A DNA stretch of 64,000 nt from positions 3,534,001-3,598,000 of the forward strand of contig NC_064673.1 in the NCBI RefSeq assembly GCF_023278565.1, in the 5' to 3' direction. Shown here one piece after another: positions 26,401 through 39,497 of this stretch. Position 1 is the stretch's first letter, and every line of letters starts with the position of its first letter. The DNA comes from Colletotrichum lupini. Lineage: Eukaryota; Ascomycota; Sordariomycetes; Glomerellales; Glomerellaceae. Both the position numbers and the translations under genes were made by a program. The notes under the pieces were generated by a model, which saw only the letters and a program-made list of their open reading frames with translations, was not told where the DNA came from and did no database searches.

Positions 26401-28930
26401 ATAGTTAGCTAGTACTATATATAATTAACGTAATTATATCCTTTTAAGTAGGGCAATTTCTCTAGGATTTATAAATAAAAATAGTATAAGTAGCCTTATA
26501 AAAAAGCTAGATTAATATATATTAGGGACCGCTAGACGGTATTAGAACTGACGCTAGTACTAGCTTTAAGTTAGTAGAATTTAGGGATAATACGACGGCC
26601 TATAGTATATAGCTAAAAGTCGTACTTATTAAAGCGTACTATAGTATTAGAAAGGTAAAAAGGGCATATTAGTAGTTAAAAAGGGCGTTTAAAATTATTA
26701 AAGAGGAAAATCTAGATTTTATTAACGACGAATATATTTAGATAGTACTTAAATGCTATAATAATACTATAGGGCCTAACGGACTTATATTAACGTTATT
26801 AATATTTAGAGTATATTTAAGAACGACCTTAGCCTCGCTACCGTCGCTAGGTATAAGCTAACGAGCCCGAGTAATTAAAAAAGTAATATAAGTACTACGC
26901 GAAATAAGCGTAAAAAAATAAGTTAACGAGGTAATTATTATATATAATAGGCCTAATATAGGGGGTAATTTAGATATATTACTAAATTTAAATATATAAG
27001 TATAGTATAAAATTACCTAATAGTAAGCTAGGCTATATAAGTTAATTTTTATTAATGAGCGCTCTTATATAGTTATAAGAAATTGCGACTAGCTACTCGA
27101 AGTATTAATTATAGTAGTTAAACCGTACTATATAGATCCTAACGAGGTAATTTTTAACTTATAAAAAGAAAAAGAGCTAGGGGAAACTATATAACCCGTA
27201 GTAAAGGTATAGGAAATCATCCTTAACGAAATTATTATAGTAGTATTAATAAATAACGAGGAAAAGGAAATTACTAAAAGGGTACTAATACTACTAGCGA
27301 GACGTTATAAAAGACTATAACGATAAGCCCTAACGCGGTAATTTATTATTAGTAACGAGGTAATTAATACTTTTTATATAATAAAAAAAAAGCCGATTTT
27401 AAGCTAGTAATTAAACTACGTAAAAAAGGCGTAATTATAATTATTAAAAAACTATATAAGGGATCGGATCTTATTAAAGTAAATACTCTTTATAATCGAG
27501 GGGTCTATTAATTTATCTTATATAACTTAAAAAAATATATAAACCTCTATATATTTAAATTACGAATAGTTCGTAAGATTAAAAAAAAAGGAATACCCTA
27601 GCCGTACGAGAAGTCTAAATACGTAATTTAGGGGTACGGTAATATTAAAAAAGCAACGCTACTTATATAATCGCTTACTATATAGCGCTATAGCTAATAA
27701 TTAATAACAGTACTAATAGTATTATTATAAAAGAAGGGATACGAGATTTAGAGCTATAATATTACTTAGGCCTATACTTAATTAGCCACAGGGCTCATAA
27801 GGAAAATCCTAGCCTATTTACTAAAAGAAATAACTAGTAAGTACTTAAAAAGCACGATTATTAAAGTACTTAAGCTACTATATAGGCTCGTAAAATCGGG
27901 TACTTATTAGTAAGCTACTTATTACGATTTTTATATTAATTAACTATTAATAGTTACTTTTATATATAACCCGTACTTATTAATTACGGAGTACGAAGGC
28001 GACTAATTTAGGATTATTAAAATATAAACCGACGATATATTAAGCCTATTTAATATTAACTTTATAAAAAAGGAGAATAAGGAGCTTTAAAAAGCGGGCT
28101 TTATAGTAAAGCTAAAAGAGGTCTTTATAATAAATACCCCCTTAGTATTTAATAGCGGGATTTTTATAATTAAAAGGGAAACCGTTATTTTTTAATAAAA
28201 AGGGTAGGGTAAGAAGATTAACCTTATTAATCCGAACGTAACTAACGTTAAAAAGTAGTATAAGGCTAAGCTCGTACGAGGGGTATATATTATAAATATT
28301 TATTAGCCTAAGGGGATTTTTAACTACGCTAAGGTAGCGTAAATTATAAATCTAATTAAATAAGACGTCGAGGTACTTAATAAGTGGCTTAAATAGTAAT
28401 AAATAAATCTTAATCGAGGTCTTATTTATTACCTAATCAACCTTATAACTAATAAGCTTTACGTCTTTATTAATAGGTTATTTATAAATAATAACGACCT
28501 TATTTCGTAATTAAGGTATATTATTATCTTAGTTAATAAGAGTATAAGTAAGAGCGAATTTACTATATATAATAATATAATCTATTACTCGTTAATTAAA
28601 AGTAAGTAAGTAATAAGAAGTATATTAGCGTTAGAAGTATATAATATAATTAACGGCGTTAACCTCTCTTATATAATTTTAATAATACTAAAGAAGATTA
28701 CTAATCGAATTAGCCTTTTACCTATTCTAATAGTTATTTATACCGATTCCTACTCGCTATATAAATACTTCGTTAAATTAAGAATAAAAAAAAAAAAGAA
28801 GCTTATAATTAATATTATAGCCCTTAGGTAATCGTACGAAAGGTACGAGATACTCGAGATCCGTTAGATTAATAATAAAAATAACTTCGTAAACGTTTTT
28901 ATAAAAGTAGTACTAAATAAGGGATTAAAA
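23460..28930 (+). pseudogene. decayed Copia polyprotein, element 1
   Basis: Landmarks in the plus-strand frames are as follows. A protease-like block lies near 25910-26090 (IINTLFLLYL..DRLGIIFNN, in the style of fungal Copia proteases). Integrase core lies about 26110-26850, with RFKFKLRNELNFN, QGPLDGIRTDA and GPNGLILTLLIF. Reverse transcriptase lies about 27350-28200, with the catalytic region QTDDILSLF near 28030. RNase H lies about 28540-28920, with VIYTDSYSLYKYFVKL near 28735. In-frame TAG/TAA codons throughout indicate inactivation. It lacks a 914-bp segment present in element 2. Confidence 0.8.
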
Positions 28931-29091
28931 TAATTCGTAAGTAGCGGAAAAGTTATTATATAAATAGAGGGATAGGTTATATAAAAAAAAAAGAGAAAAG
29001 GGGGAAAAGGAAACGACTTAGTAAACGGGCCCGAGGTCGAATTATACCTCTAACCGTAGTAATTAAATTAATAAAAAAAAGAGAAAGTTAG

Positions 29092-29293
29092 TATTAAATT
29101 AGAAATCTAATTCGACCGCAGTATATAGCTAACTACGTAGGGGCTAATTAGGGGCCCTATTTACGATTATCGTAGCTAGCTTAACTTATAATTAGAACCT
29201 CCTTTTTATACCTACGCAAATATTTATATAGTTTAATTAATCTCTTTATTAACTACGGTTCGAACTAACTACCCTATAATAGGGATACCAACA
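29092..29293 (+). repeat. 3' LTR of Copia element 1 (202 bp)
   Basis: Direct repeat of 22858-23059; it ends GGGATACCAACA directly before the TGCAG duplication. Confidence 0.92.
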
Positions 29294-29298
29294 TGCAG

Positions 29299-30768
29299 AG
29301 ACGGGCTCTACCTAAAATATTCTCGAGCCTCATAATATAATCACTCTAATGTTGAGCTTGATGTTTCCTCTTCAGCCTACCTCAAGGTGAGACTATTATT
29401 ACCTCGACAAAAATCTCCGTTGCTTTCAGAAGCAAGGTTCAGGCAGCGAAAGCGAAGCAGCGAGCTTGCAGCTGGACTACGAATATGACATCTAGGCTCT
29501 AACAATATCAACCTCAACTACGGAAGCCCACAAACGTCCACCGAATAGAGAATGAGAGCGACTCTGATCACGACAACTATGGATGGATCCACCTTGATAA
29601 TCGACTCGGTTTGATTGTAATCAAGCGTGCAAAATACTTTGAGAGGCGTTGGCTCTCCACATCCACCTACGCGCACCCTTGAGCCTCGAAAAACAATGTG
29701 GCAGTCGTGATTTTGACTTAGAAGCAGAAGTATGAATACTTCTATGATATAAACAGGGCCTTCATCGAAGGCTCTGATGCTGCAACGCCACGATCAAATT
29801 TCATTTTCAACCCCCAATGTCTCGTTGGTGATCAAGGCAGGGTAGAGACACAACATCGCCAAGCCTCATTGATTGACCTTTGAGGCTGCCGATGACAAAA
29901 CCGAGATGGTCTCACCGAAATCGAGAGACTCAAGAGGGGTGACAAGAATCCATGGTTACATTGCAGCTCAGGTTTTGCTAAACGGGCCCATGATCTACCT
30001 ACTCGGCCTTCTTCTACATCCTACCAAGGCGTTCGGGTTCAAGTCATAGTATGTGCCATGTAAACTGGCTAGACACATGGGAGGAAATGCTACTGGCCTT
30101 GCATTGTAAACAATTTTCCGGCGTCTATCCCGAGACTGAAACGATTCGTCATGAGGCAATGACTGTAGGGGACGAGCTCTGGCAATTGAGGTGGCTGGAG
30201 TGGGCAAGGCAGGTAAATATGTGACAACTGGTCACATGAGGGTGCCTCTAATGTCGGTTATTAACAAGGTCCAGTATTTTTTGTGTTCAAGTGGGTAGAG
30301 AAATAGACTTGAGCATATTCCGTGAAAAAAAGCTTCCCAAGATCTGCAGCGTGCCCTTCGCTGCTGGTCTGCCGAGACCAATACCGTCGCCTCTTCCGCA
30401 TATCTGTGCGACCTCGTGGTACCCGCAGTAACGGTAGGATCCGATTGACGCGGTTGGTCATTGCAAGTTTTATCCGCACCCGGCGTAGTGCAGGTGGACG
30501 GAGAAATACTTATGTTACACCAGCATCTACTTGTGGTATAACATTTCTATCAGATAGAATCGTGCAGGCTCTAGTCGTACGATGGACAATGCTAAAAGTT
30601 ACAATCAAAATTGTATATATTACGCAGGGAAATATACTATATCAATAGTCTTTGGACTCGTAACTCAACATCACACTACTTTCAGTTTATCAGATCAACT
30701 TGCGAATGCCATCACTCTTTCGAGAACAATCGCACTGGAAACACTCCATCACTGGAAAATACTTCTTC
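29299..30768. other. intergenic stretch between Copia element 1 and the GH43 gene
   Basis: This is balanced-GC DNA with a decayed coding-like frame at 29521-30000 (listed separately). The last 700 bp, upstream of GH43, should include its promoter. Short frames on both strands show no domain. Confidence 0.5.
29521..30000 (+). pseudogene. decayed coding remnant, not recognised
   Basis: One frame reads through about 160 codons with protein-like composition (for example SDHDNYGWIHLDNRLGLIVI, KYEYFYDINRAFIEGSDAA, NFIFNPQCLVGDQG), interrupted by four stops (TGA, TAG, TGA, TGA). CAG-to-TAG and CGA-to-TGA transitions could explain these stops. I do not recognise the family. It may be the end of a gene cut off by Copia element 1, or an older pseudogene. 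Confidence 0.35.
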
Positions 30769-32027
30769 ATGATGACGAATCCCCACAGCTGGTGTTTGAA
30801 GCACGCTCTGCTGCTTTCTTCGGTCCTTCTTTGCAGTTTCGGCACGGTTCAAGCTGACAACCCTATTGTTCAAACGTCCTACACTGCGGATCATGCTCCT
30901 CTGGTTGTCAACGACCGAGTCTATCTTTTTACTGGCCACGACGAGGATGGCTCAACAAACTTCGACATGAGAGAGTGGCTTCTCTTCTCCTCGGCGGACA
31001 TGGTCAACTGGCAACATCATGGCAGCCCCATGAATATCAGCGCATTTTCTTGGGCCAGTGCCAATGCCTGGGCCGGCCAGGTCATCGGCCGGAATGGGAA
31101 GTACTACTTCTACGTTCCGGTGACCAGTCACGAGGGGCTCATGTCCATCGGCGTTGGTGTCAGCGACAGTGTCACTGGCCCATTTGTCGATGCTATCGGT
31201 GGCCCTCTTCTCGCCAACGGCCAAATCGACCCGACCGTGTTCATTGACGATGACGGACAAGCCTACATGTTCTGGGGCAACCCGGATCTGTGGTATGTCA
31301 AGCTCAACGAAGACATGATCTCATACGGCGGCGAAATTACAAAGGTCGAGCTTACGGTTGATGGGTTCGGCGCTCGGAATGACACCACAGGGCGTCCTAC
31401 AGCCTTTGAAGAAGGTCCCTGGGCCTACAAACGAGGAGATCTCTACTACATGATCTATGCAGCTGTTTGTTGCCAGGAGGATATTCGTTACAGCACGGGA
31501 CCTACCATCACAGGGCCATGGACTTATCAAGGCATTGTCATGCCCTCGGAGGGCGGCAGCTTTACAAACCATCCTGGTGTAGTTGATTTCAGCGACATCT
31601 CATACTTCTTCTACCACAACGGCGCTTTACCAGGTGGAGGTGGGTTTACTCGATCTGTTGCGGTCGAGAGCTTTCGCTATCTGTCCAATGGATCTATCCC
31701 AGAGATGAAGATGACTACCGAAGGCCCGGCTCAAAGAAAGGGCGTAAACGCTTTTGAAAGACAAGAGGCAGAATTGATTGCTTGGTCTCAGGGCATTGAA
31801 GTGGAAGTCTGCAGCGAAGGTGGTATGGCTGTTGGCTTCATCAACGATGGCGACTACATCAAAGTCAAGGGCGTCGAATTCGGAAACGGAGCGGCAAAGT
31901 TTACTGCTAATGTATCATCCGCAACCGCCGGTGGTCACATTGAGATACGCCTTGACAGCTTTGATAGGACCCTCATCGGCACGTGCGCTGTTACGGGCAC
32001 TGGTGGATGGCAATCATGGATGACCGT

Positions 32028-32229
32028 TATCGGATTAGAAGTCTAATTCGACCGCAGCATACAGCCGACTACGCAGGGGCTAATTAGGGGCCCTATTTAC
32101 GATTATCATAGCCAGCCTAACCTACGGTTAGAACCTCCTTTTTATACCTACGTAAATATTTATATAATTTAATTAATCTCTTCGTTAACTACGGTTCAAA
32201 CTAACTACCTTATAATAAAAATACTAATA
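32028..32229 (+). repeat. 5' LTR of Copia element 2 (202 bp)
   Basis: It matches 22858-23059 and 39185-39386. The first bases are TATCGGATTAGAAG (ancestral TG start mutated to TA). Confidence 0.92.
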
Positions 32230-32550
32230 CTAATTAGTAATTAAATTCTATTATTATAAATTAGTAAGGTATCTCGCTACGTAAAAGAAACGACCTCCTA
32301 ATACTATATAAAATAAGAAATTCGTACTAATTAACCTTATAAAAATAAATAAAAAAAGAGGCGATTTTTAAATATTATATAGAATTAAGTAATTATAGCC
32401 CTTTACTATTTACGAGAGGTTAACGTTTATTACGTTAAACTACGTTAATTAATAAAACCGCTTAAGTAATTAGCCTTTTACTATTACCCCGAGCAGCTTT
32501 TTTATTAAACGACTTTTCTATAGCCGGCCTATAATTAAAAATTAACTGGT

Positions 32551-33464
32551 TAAATTAATAAAAATACGGTATAAAAGAGCACCGCGCAATTAAAAAAGGG
32601 GATCTCTAAACGTAAATATTCTTATTTAATAATAAAAATAACCTTATAGGAGTTATTAAGCTAAGAGATTTATAATATATAAGAAAATCTATTATTATGA
32701 GGATTTTATAAATATAATTTTAAACCCGTAATTTAAATAACCTCTTTATAGCTCCCTTAATTACTCCCTAGGTATTACTTAAGAATATAATATAGGGGAC
32801 GGTTTAATAAGAGAGGAGGGGATTTAGAGGTTTTAATAATATCGAGCTAAGAGTATTATAAATCTTAGAGATTAACTTAAAAAAAAAGTAGCTACCCTAA
32901 AATAGTCCTACGACCTCTTACTAAAGTTATTATTAATTTAAAAAAAGGCTAAAAAAACGAGGATTTAAAGGGGAAAAAAAAGAATTTTTTAAAAGGCCGC
33001 TTAAAGGCTTCTTTTTATATTAGCTCCCGGCGCGAGATTACTAATTTTAAAAAATTAACTAAGTAATAAAAGGGATTATTAATAAGCAATAATTACTTAA
33101 CCGTAATTAAGTTATAAAAAAGACTACTTAAAAGATATAAAATAGGGTATTAAGAAGCTATAAAAAATAAGATCTCTAAAGTATTTAACCTTATTATATA
33201 TAAATAATAAGTAAGCATTTTTAATAAGTTTTTAAAATATACGATCTTATAAAAAAGAGGGCTTAACTTTATTAATTATACTTGACGGCCTTATACGGTT
33301 TTTAATAGCTTATATAGCTCTTTTACGAGCCGCTCGGCGTTTATTTTTAACTATTTTTTTAAAATACTACCCTAGAAGAGGTAGGTTAAGGAAAGAAGCT
33401 ATTTAAAGATTATAAAAAGCACGAGGCTTAGGAGGCTAGAAGTGTACGGGATAGCAAAAATTAG
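32551..33464. mobile_element. 914-bp insert in Copia element 2, probable nested non-autonomous DNA element
   Basis: Element 1 has a single copy of the target (TAATTAGT in AAAATTAATTAGTAAAGATCC). Element 2 has TAACTGGT at 32543-32550 and TAACTAGT at 33465-33472, with 914 bp between. An 8-bp duplication with one transition fits a hAT-type insertion. The ends (TAAATTAATAAAA and ...GCAAAAATTAG) suggest degraded inverted repeats. The interior is RIP-mutated and has no readable transposase. The alternative is a deletion in element 1 between short direct repeats. Confidence 0.5.
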
Positions 33465-33469
33465 TAACT

Positions 33470-36400
33470 AGTAATAATCCTAAGACTAATTACTATATCT
33501 TCTTATAGTAATATAAACGTTTACTACTATTATTATAAAAAAGAACTATTAAAACCTACTTTTTATACTAAATAAAAAAAAGGATTATAATAAGTACGAT
33601 AGCTAGCGATTTAGAAGGGTAATAGTAATTATTAAAAATAATAAAAACGAGAGTAGTAGCGAGATAGTAAGAAGAAGCGGGAATTTCCTAAACCTTAATA
33701 AATTTATTAAATAGCAAAAGCACGGATTTATTACAACTAGCGCGCAGATTAAATATATCCTTATTAAGATTAAACACGCTAGTAATTATTAATACGGGCA
33801 TAAGCTAGAGCATAACCCTTAATAAGTTAAAGTAAAAAAAAAAAGGACAAAACCCGATCCTAAATAGAATCCTAATCCCTTATAAGTAAGTAAATATTAA
33901 CCCGGACTATTAAAAAACGTAAATATATAAAATTACGGATTAGCCTAACGGCGAGTAAATTAACGCGGTATTAATTTATTTAACTAAAGTTTATAAAAAA
34001 AAGGGGCTATAGGGGCAACCTCTATTTTATAAAATCGTAAACGACCTTAGTTACTAGCTAAATAAATAGTTCGCAAGCGCAAGCCTAGGAATTATAAAAG
34101 CTATTAATAAATTCCTTTACGGGCGAGGGGTATTATTAGCGCAATTATAATCATAAGAGCTATATAAAATACTAATAATAATAATTATAAAAGAGGAATT
34201 TATATTATAAAACTAAGTATAGGTTAATAGAGCGTATAATCGCTTTAATAAATTTAAAAAAAGGGTAAGTAACTTAGATTTCCTCTCTATAATTATTAAT
34301 AGAAATCTATTATTATAAGAGGATATACCGGGGCAAAATATAATACTAAAAGTACGATAATTAATAATTCCGCTTATTTTAATTTATAACTCGTCACTGC
34401 TATTAATACGAAATTTAGTACTAATCGGCTAATAAGAAAGGAAGTAAACGACCTAAAGTTATTAATAATACGTAGCGACGTAAGGATCGTATATAAAGAC
34501 CGAAAATTTCATAATAAATACGAAATAATTTATAGACCTTAAAAAGATCTTCTTAAAAAAGAAATTATACTCTAGGGGGAAGTATAAAGTCTTATAAAAA
34601 ACCTTAATAATATTTTATAATTATTATAAAAAAGTTAAAATTAGGGAATACTAATACTATTTAGTAATTAATATCGTACTTATAAGTAAAGCCTCTAATT
34701 ATTATTACGAAGCGGTACGTAATTTCGATTAAAACGACTTTTTTAGTATAATTAATATAATCTAAAGCCGCTTCGAGACTTATAATAAGAACCTAGAGCT
34801 CTTATCTAAACTACGAGCGATTTTTTATATATTTATAGCTAGGATAATAGAGGGTAAATTGCGAGTAGAGATCCTTAAAGAGCTTATTAATTAAATTAAT
34901 AAGCTAGTAAAAACCTAGCTAAATAAGGGAATAAATAAGTAAAAAGTCGGATATTTTTATACCATAATTTAACGTATATTAGAAGTAAAAATCACTTTAT
35001 ACTAGGTACTTAAAAACTACGAGACGCTCTATTTAAAACTAAAATCTAGCTTTAATATTAAAGTAAGAATACTATACTAAACCTACCTCTAAGTATACGA
35101 CGGCCTTTATTAATAATATTAAATTAATCGAACGTATAATAAAAAAAAAAAAGAGGCTAGATATAGTAATCGCTAATAAAGAGGCCTAGATTCGTTAAAT
35201 AAGTAAAGATTTAACTTACGGGTAGGGTAATAGAAAAAGTAATACTATATTTATAAAAAAGATAAATATTAGTTAAGTAACTACTTTAAAGAAGAGCGTA
35301 CTAAATTATATAAATAATATAAAAGGTTAAGGGTAGTAAATAGTAAAACTAGCCCTCGTTAGTTTAACTAATTCCTTATTATATATAAGGGTAGATCTGG
35401 GGGTATAAAACTTAGTAATAGTAGCTGAAATAGTAGCTTAAAGTATATACCCCCTATAAGAGATTTAGAAAATAAAGAAAATCTTACCCCCTATACTAAC
35501 GAATTAAATTATAATAAAATCGATAATATTAATTACTCTTTTTTCGCCCCGTTAGTTTTTAAAAAATATACGAGGCTAAACGAATAAAGGGTAGCAAAAG
35601 CTCTTAATAAGTAGGCTTTTATTTATAGATAATAAGGGAAGGTCCTTTAGATAACGGATATAAAAGCGGCTAAAAAGGTAAATCTAATAGGGCTAAAGCC
35701 TATTCTCTTAATAATTAAAAAAAAGACGCTCTCTTTATTAATATTTAAAAAAAAAGAATATAGTACTAACTATATCTAAGGGTAGCTAGAGGGGTCCTTT
35801 TTATACTACCTAAATCCCTTAAATACTAAGCTTATATAAGTATTTTACGTAAGTAAAAAGTACGGCCTAAATAATTTTTATAAAATTATCCTAAATACTA
35901 AGGTATCGTAATAGTTAATTAGAAAAAAAGGGTAATTCTAAGTATTATAAAAGATCGCGCTAATAACGCTTAATACGTTAATAGTAGGTATTACGAGGAT
36001 TAGTTTCGGCCTAGGTAAAGAAATCGTCGCCCTAAGTATAATAAAAATAAAGACGCACTTCGGAACGATAACTTTCTATATTTTACTTATTAATACCCTA
36101 TTTCTCTTATATTTAAAAAATATAAATTAACTAAGTATTATATTTAATAATACGAGGAATAAAATCTTTAGTAATAAGTACTTCGAGATAGTTAAATAAT
36201 AATAAGGGTATACGTTTATAAAGCTTACTAATAATACGAAGTTAATTAATTACTTAACGGAAAGTGAGCTTAGAAAACTATACCAGAGATTTAGGTACTT
36301 ATTAATTACGAGGCTATATAACCTCCTAAAATAATTAAGTAATAATAATATCGAAATAGGGGCGCTAGAGTAGTTAATAAAAGTATATTACTAATACTAA

Positions 36401-39020
36401 ATAAATACGCAGAGCCCACGCAAATTTAAATTTAAATTATATAATAAGCTTAACTTTAACTAGGAAATTATTATTAATATTTTCTATTTAAATAGTTAGC
36501 TAGTACTATATATAATTAACGTAGTTATATCCTTTTAAGTAGGGCAATTCCTCCGGGATTTATAAGTAAAAATAGTATAAGTAGCTTTATAAAAAAGCTA
36601 AATCGATATATACTAAGGACCGCTAAATAGCATTAGAACTAACGCTAATACTAGCTTTAAATCGGCAGAATTTAGAGATAATATAACGGCCTACGGTATA
36701 TAGCTAAAAGTTATACTTATTAAAGCGCACTATATTATTAAAAAGGTAGAGAGGGTATATTAGTAATTAAAAAGGGCGTTTAAAATTATTAAAGAGGAAA
36801 ATCTAGATTTTATTAACGACGAATATATTTAGATAGTACTTAAATGCTATAATAATACTATAGGGCCTAACGGACTTATATTAACGTTATTAATATTTAG
36901 AGTATATTTAAGAACGACCTTAGCCTCGCTACTATTACTAAATATAAGTTAACGAGCCCGAGTAGTTAAAAAAGTAATATAGGCACTGCGCGAGGTAAGT
37001 ATAAAAAAGTAAGTTAACGAGGTAATTATTATATATAATAAGCCTAATATAGGGAATAATCTAAATATACTACTAAATTCGGATATACGAGTATAGCGCG
37101 AAATTACTTAATAATAAGCTAGGCTATATAAGTTAATTTTTATTAATAAGCGCTCTTATATAATCATAAAAGATCGTAACTAGCTACTCGAAGTATTAAT
37201 TATAGTAGTTAGACCGTACTATATAGATCCTAACGAGGTAATTTTTAATTTATAAAAAGAAGAAGAGCTAGGGGAAACTATATAACCCGTAGTAAAGGTA
37301 TAGGAAATTATTTTTAATAAAATCGTCGTAGTAATACTAATAGATAACGAGGAAAAGGAAATTGCTAAAAGGGTACTAATATTACTAATAAAACGTCGTA
37401 AAAGACTACGATAGTAAGCCCTAACGCGGCAATTTATTACTAGCGACGAGGTAATTAATACCTTTTATATAATAAAAAAGAAAGCCGATTTCGAGCTAGT
37501 AATTAAACTATATAAAGAAAGCGTAATTATAATTATTAAAAAACTATATAAGAGATCGGATCTTATCGAAGTAGATACTCTTTATAATTAAAAGGTCTAT
37601 CGATTTATTTTATATAACTTAGAAAAATATATAAACCTTTGAATATTTAAATTACGAATAGTTTATAAAATTAAAAAAAAAAGGAATACTCTAGCCGTAT
37701 AAGAAGTTTAAATACGTAATTTAAAAATATAGTAACGTTAAAAAGGCAACGCTACTTATATAATTACTTATTATATAGCGCTATAACTAATAATTAATAA
37801 TAGTATTAATAGTATTACTACGGAAAAAGGGATACGAGATTTAGAGCCGTAATATTACCTAGGCCTATACTTAATCGGCCACAGGGCTTATAAGGAAAAT
37901 CCTAGCCTATTTACTAAAAGAAATAGCTAGTAAGTACCTAGAAGGTATAATTATTAAAGTACTTAAGCTACTATATAGGCTCGTAGAATTAGGTACCTAT
38001 TAGTAGGCTACTTACTACGATTTTTATATTAATTAACTATTAATAGTCACCTTTACGTATAACCCGTACTTATTAATTATAGAGTATAAAGGTAACTAAT
38101 TTAGGATCGTTAAAATATAAACCGATAATATATTAAGCTTATTTAATATTAACTTTATAAAAAAAGAGGATAAGGAGCTTTAAAAAGCGGGCTTCGTAAT
38201 AAAGCTAAAAGAGGTTTTTATAATAAACACCCCCCTAGTATTTAATAATAGGATTCTTATAATTAAAAAGGAAACTATTATTTTTTAATAAAAGGGGTAA
38301 AGTAAGAAGATTAACCTCGTTAATCTAAATATAACTAACGTTAAAAAGTAATATAAAACTAAGCTTATATAAGGGGTATATATTATAAGTATTTATTAGC
38401 CTAAAGTAACTTTTAATTACGCTAGGGTAGTATAGGCTATAGATTTAACTAAATAAAATATCGAAGTACTTAATAAGCGGCTTAAGTAGTAGTAGACGAA
38501 TCTTAATTAAGGTCTCGTCTATTACCTAATTAACTTTACGACTAATAAGCTCTACGTCTTTGTTAATAAGTTATTTATAAATAATGATAACCTTACTTCG
38601 TAATTAAGGTATATTATTATCCTAGCTAATAAGAGTATAAGCGAGAGCGAATTCACTATATATAGTAATATAATCTACTACTCGTTAACTAAAAGTAAAT
38701 AAGTAATAAGAAGTATATTAGCGTTAGAAATATATAGTATAGTTAATAGCGTTAACCTCTCTTACGTAATTTTAATAACGCTAAAGAAGATTACTAATCG
38801 GATTAGCTTTTTACTTATTTTAATAGTTATTTATACTAATTCTTACTTACTATATAAATACTTTATTAAATTAAGAATAATAAAGGAAAAGAGGCTTATA
38901 ATTAATATTATAGCCCTTAGGTAATTATATAAAAGGCGCGAAATACTTAAAATTTATTAAATTAATAATAAAAATAACCTTATAAACGCTTTTATAAAAG
39001 TAGTACTAAATAAGGGATTA
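33470..39020 (+). pseudogene. decayed Copia polyprotein, element 2
   Basis: It aligns with the element 1 polyprotein, with protease about 36000-36180, integrase about 36200-36940, RT about 37440-38280 and RNase H about 38630-39000. TAG/TAA stops occur throughout. It is generally more AT-rich than element 1, except for a 166-bp stretch (36767-36932) that is identical to element 1. Confidence 0.8.
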
Positions 39021-39184
39021 GAGTAATTCGTAAGTAGTAAAAAAGTTATTATACAAATAAAAAAATAGGTTATATAAAAAGAATAAAAAAAAGGGGGAAA
39101 AGGAGACGACTTAGTAAACGGGCCCGAGGTCGAATTATACTTCTAACCGTAGCGGTTAAATTAATAAAAAAAAAAGAAAGTTAG

Positions 39185-39386
39185 TATTAAATTAAAAGTT
39201 TAATTTAACTACGGTATATAGCCGACTACGTAAGGGCTAATTAAGGGCCCTATTTATAATTATTATAGCTAGCCTAACTTATAGTTAGAACCTCCTTTTT
39301 ATACCTACGTAGATATTTATATAGTTTAATTAATCTCTTCGTTAACTACGGTTCGAACTAACTACCCTGTAATAGGGATACTAATA
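39185..39386 (+). repeat. 3' LTR of Copia element 2 (202 bp)
   Basis: Direct repeat of 32028-32229; it ends GGGATACTAATA followed by the ACCGT duplication. Confidence 0.92.
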
Positions 39387-39497
39387 ACCGTAATATGCCC
39401 TATTACCGGCGCTAAAGGTAGTTATGATCTCTACTTCAGCTTTACTAGAGAGGGAACCGACTATCTATTGAACTTTGACTAGTGGCAGTTTAAGTAA

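Larger units (their letters stand above)
22858..29293 (+). mobile_element. Ty1/Copia LTR retrotransposon, element 1 (6436 bp, RIP-decayed)
   Basis: Two 202-bp LTRs (22858-23059 and 29092-29293) start TGT and end in CCAACA (mutated to CTAATA in the left copy). TGCAG duplications flank the element. Read on the plus strand with stops as former Gln codons, the domain order is gag, protease, integrase, RT, RNase H, which is the Copia order. A purine-rich tract (about 29072-29087) precedes the right LTR. The left LTR is markedly less mutated than the interior. Insertion was just downstream of the membrane protein stop codon. Confidence 0.92.
32028..39386 (+). mobile_element. Ty1/Copia LTR retrotransposon, element 2 (7359 bp, RIP-decayed), inside the GH43 gene
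   Basis: LTRs of 202 bp lie at 32028-32229 and 39185-39386, with ACCGT duplications at 32023-32027 and 39387-39391. It belongs to the same family and orientation as element 1 and can be followed base by base against it, differing mainly by transitions. It is longer by about 920 bp because of an insert at 32551-33464. The polyprotein is destroyed by stops. Confidence 0.93.
30769..39497 (+). pseudogene. secreted GH43-CBM6 (arabinoxylan arabinofuranohydrolase-like), split by Copia element 2
   Basis: The 5' part is 30769-32027 and the 3' part 39392-39497; removing the element and one ACCGT duplication restores the frame. A signal peptide is evident (hydrophobic LLLSSVLLCSFGTVQA, cleavage before DNP). 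The GH43 five-blade propeller residues are visible: general base Asp in TADHAPLVV, pKa-modulating Asp in GQIDPTVFIDDDG, acid Glu in FEEGPW. A C-terminal CBM6 starts at FERQEAELIAWSQGIE. The current product would end after seven LTR-encoded residues (stop at 32044) and lose the last about 35 CBM6 residues. The downstream remnant reads ICPITGAKGSYDLYF... and NFD-stop-WQFK-stop, where family members have NFDWWQF, so a TGG became TAG (39480-39482). The catalytic domain itself is complete, so a truncated enzyme might still be made. Confidence 0.88.
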
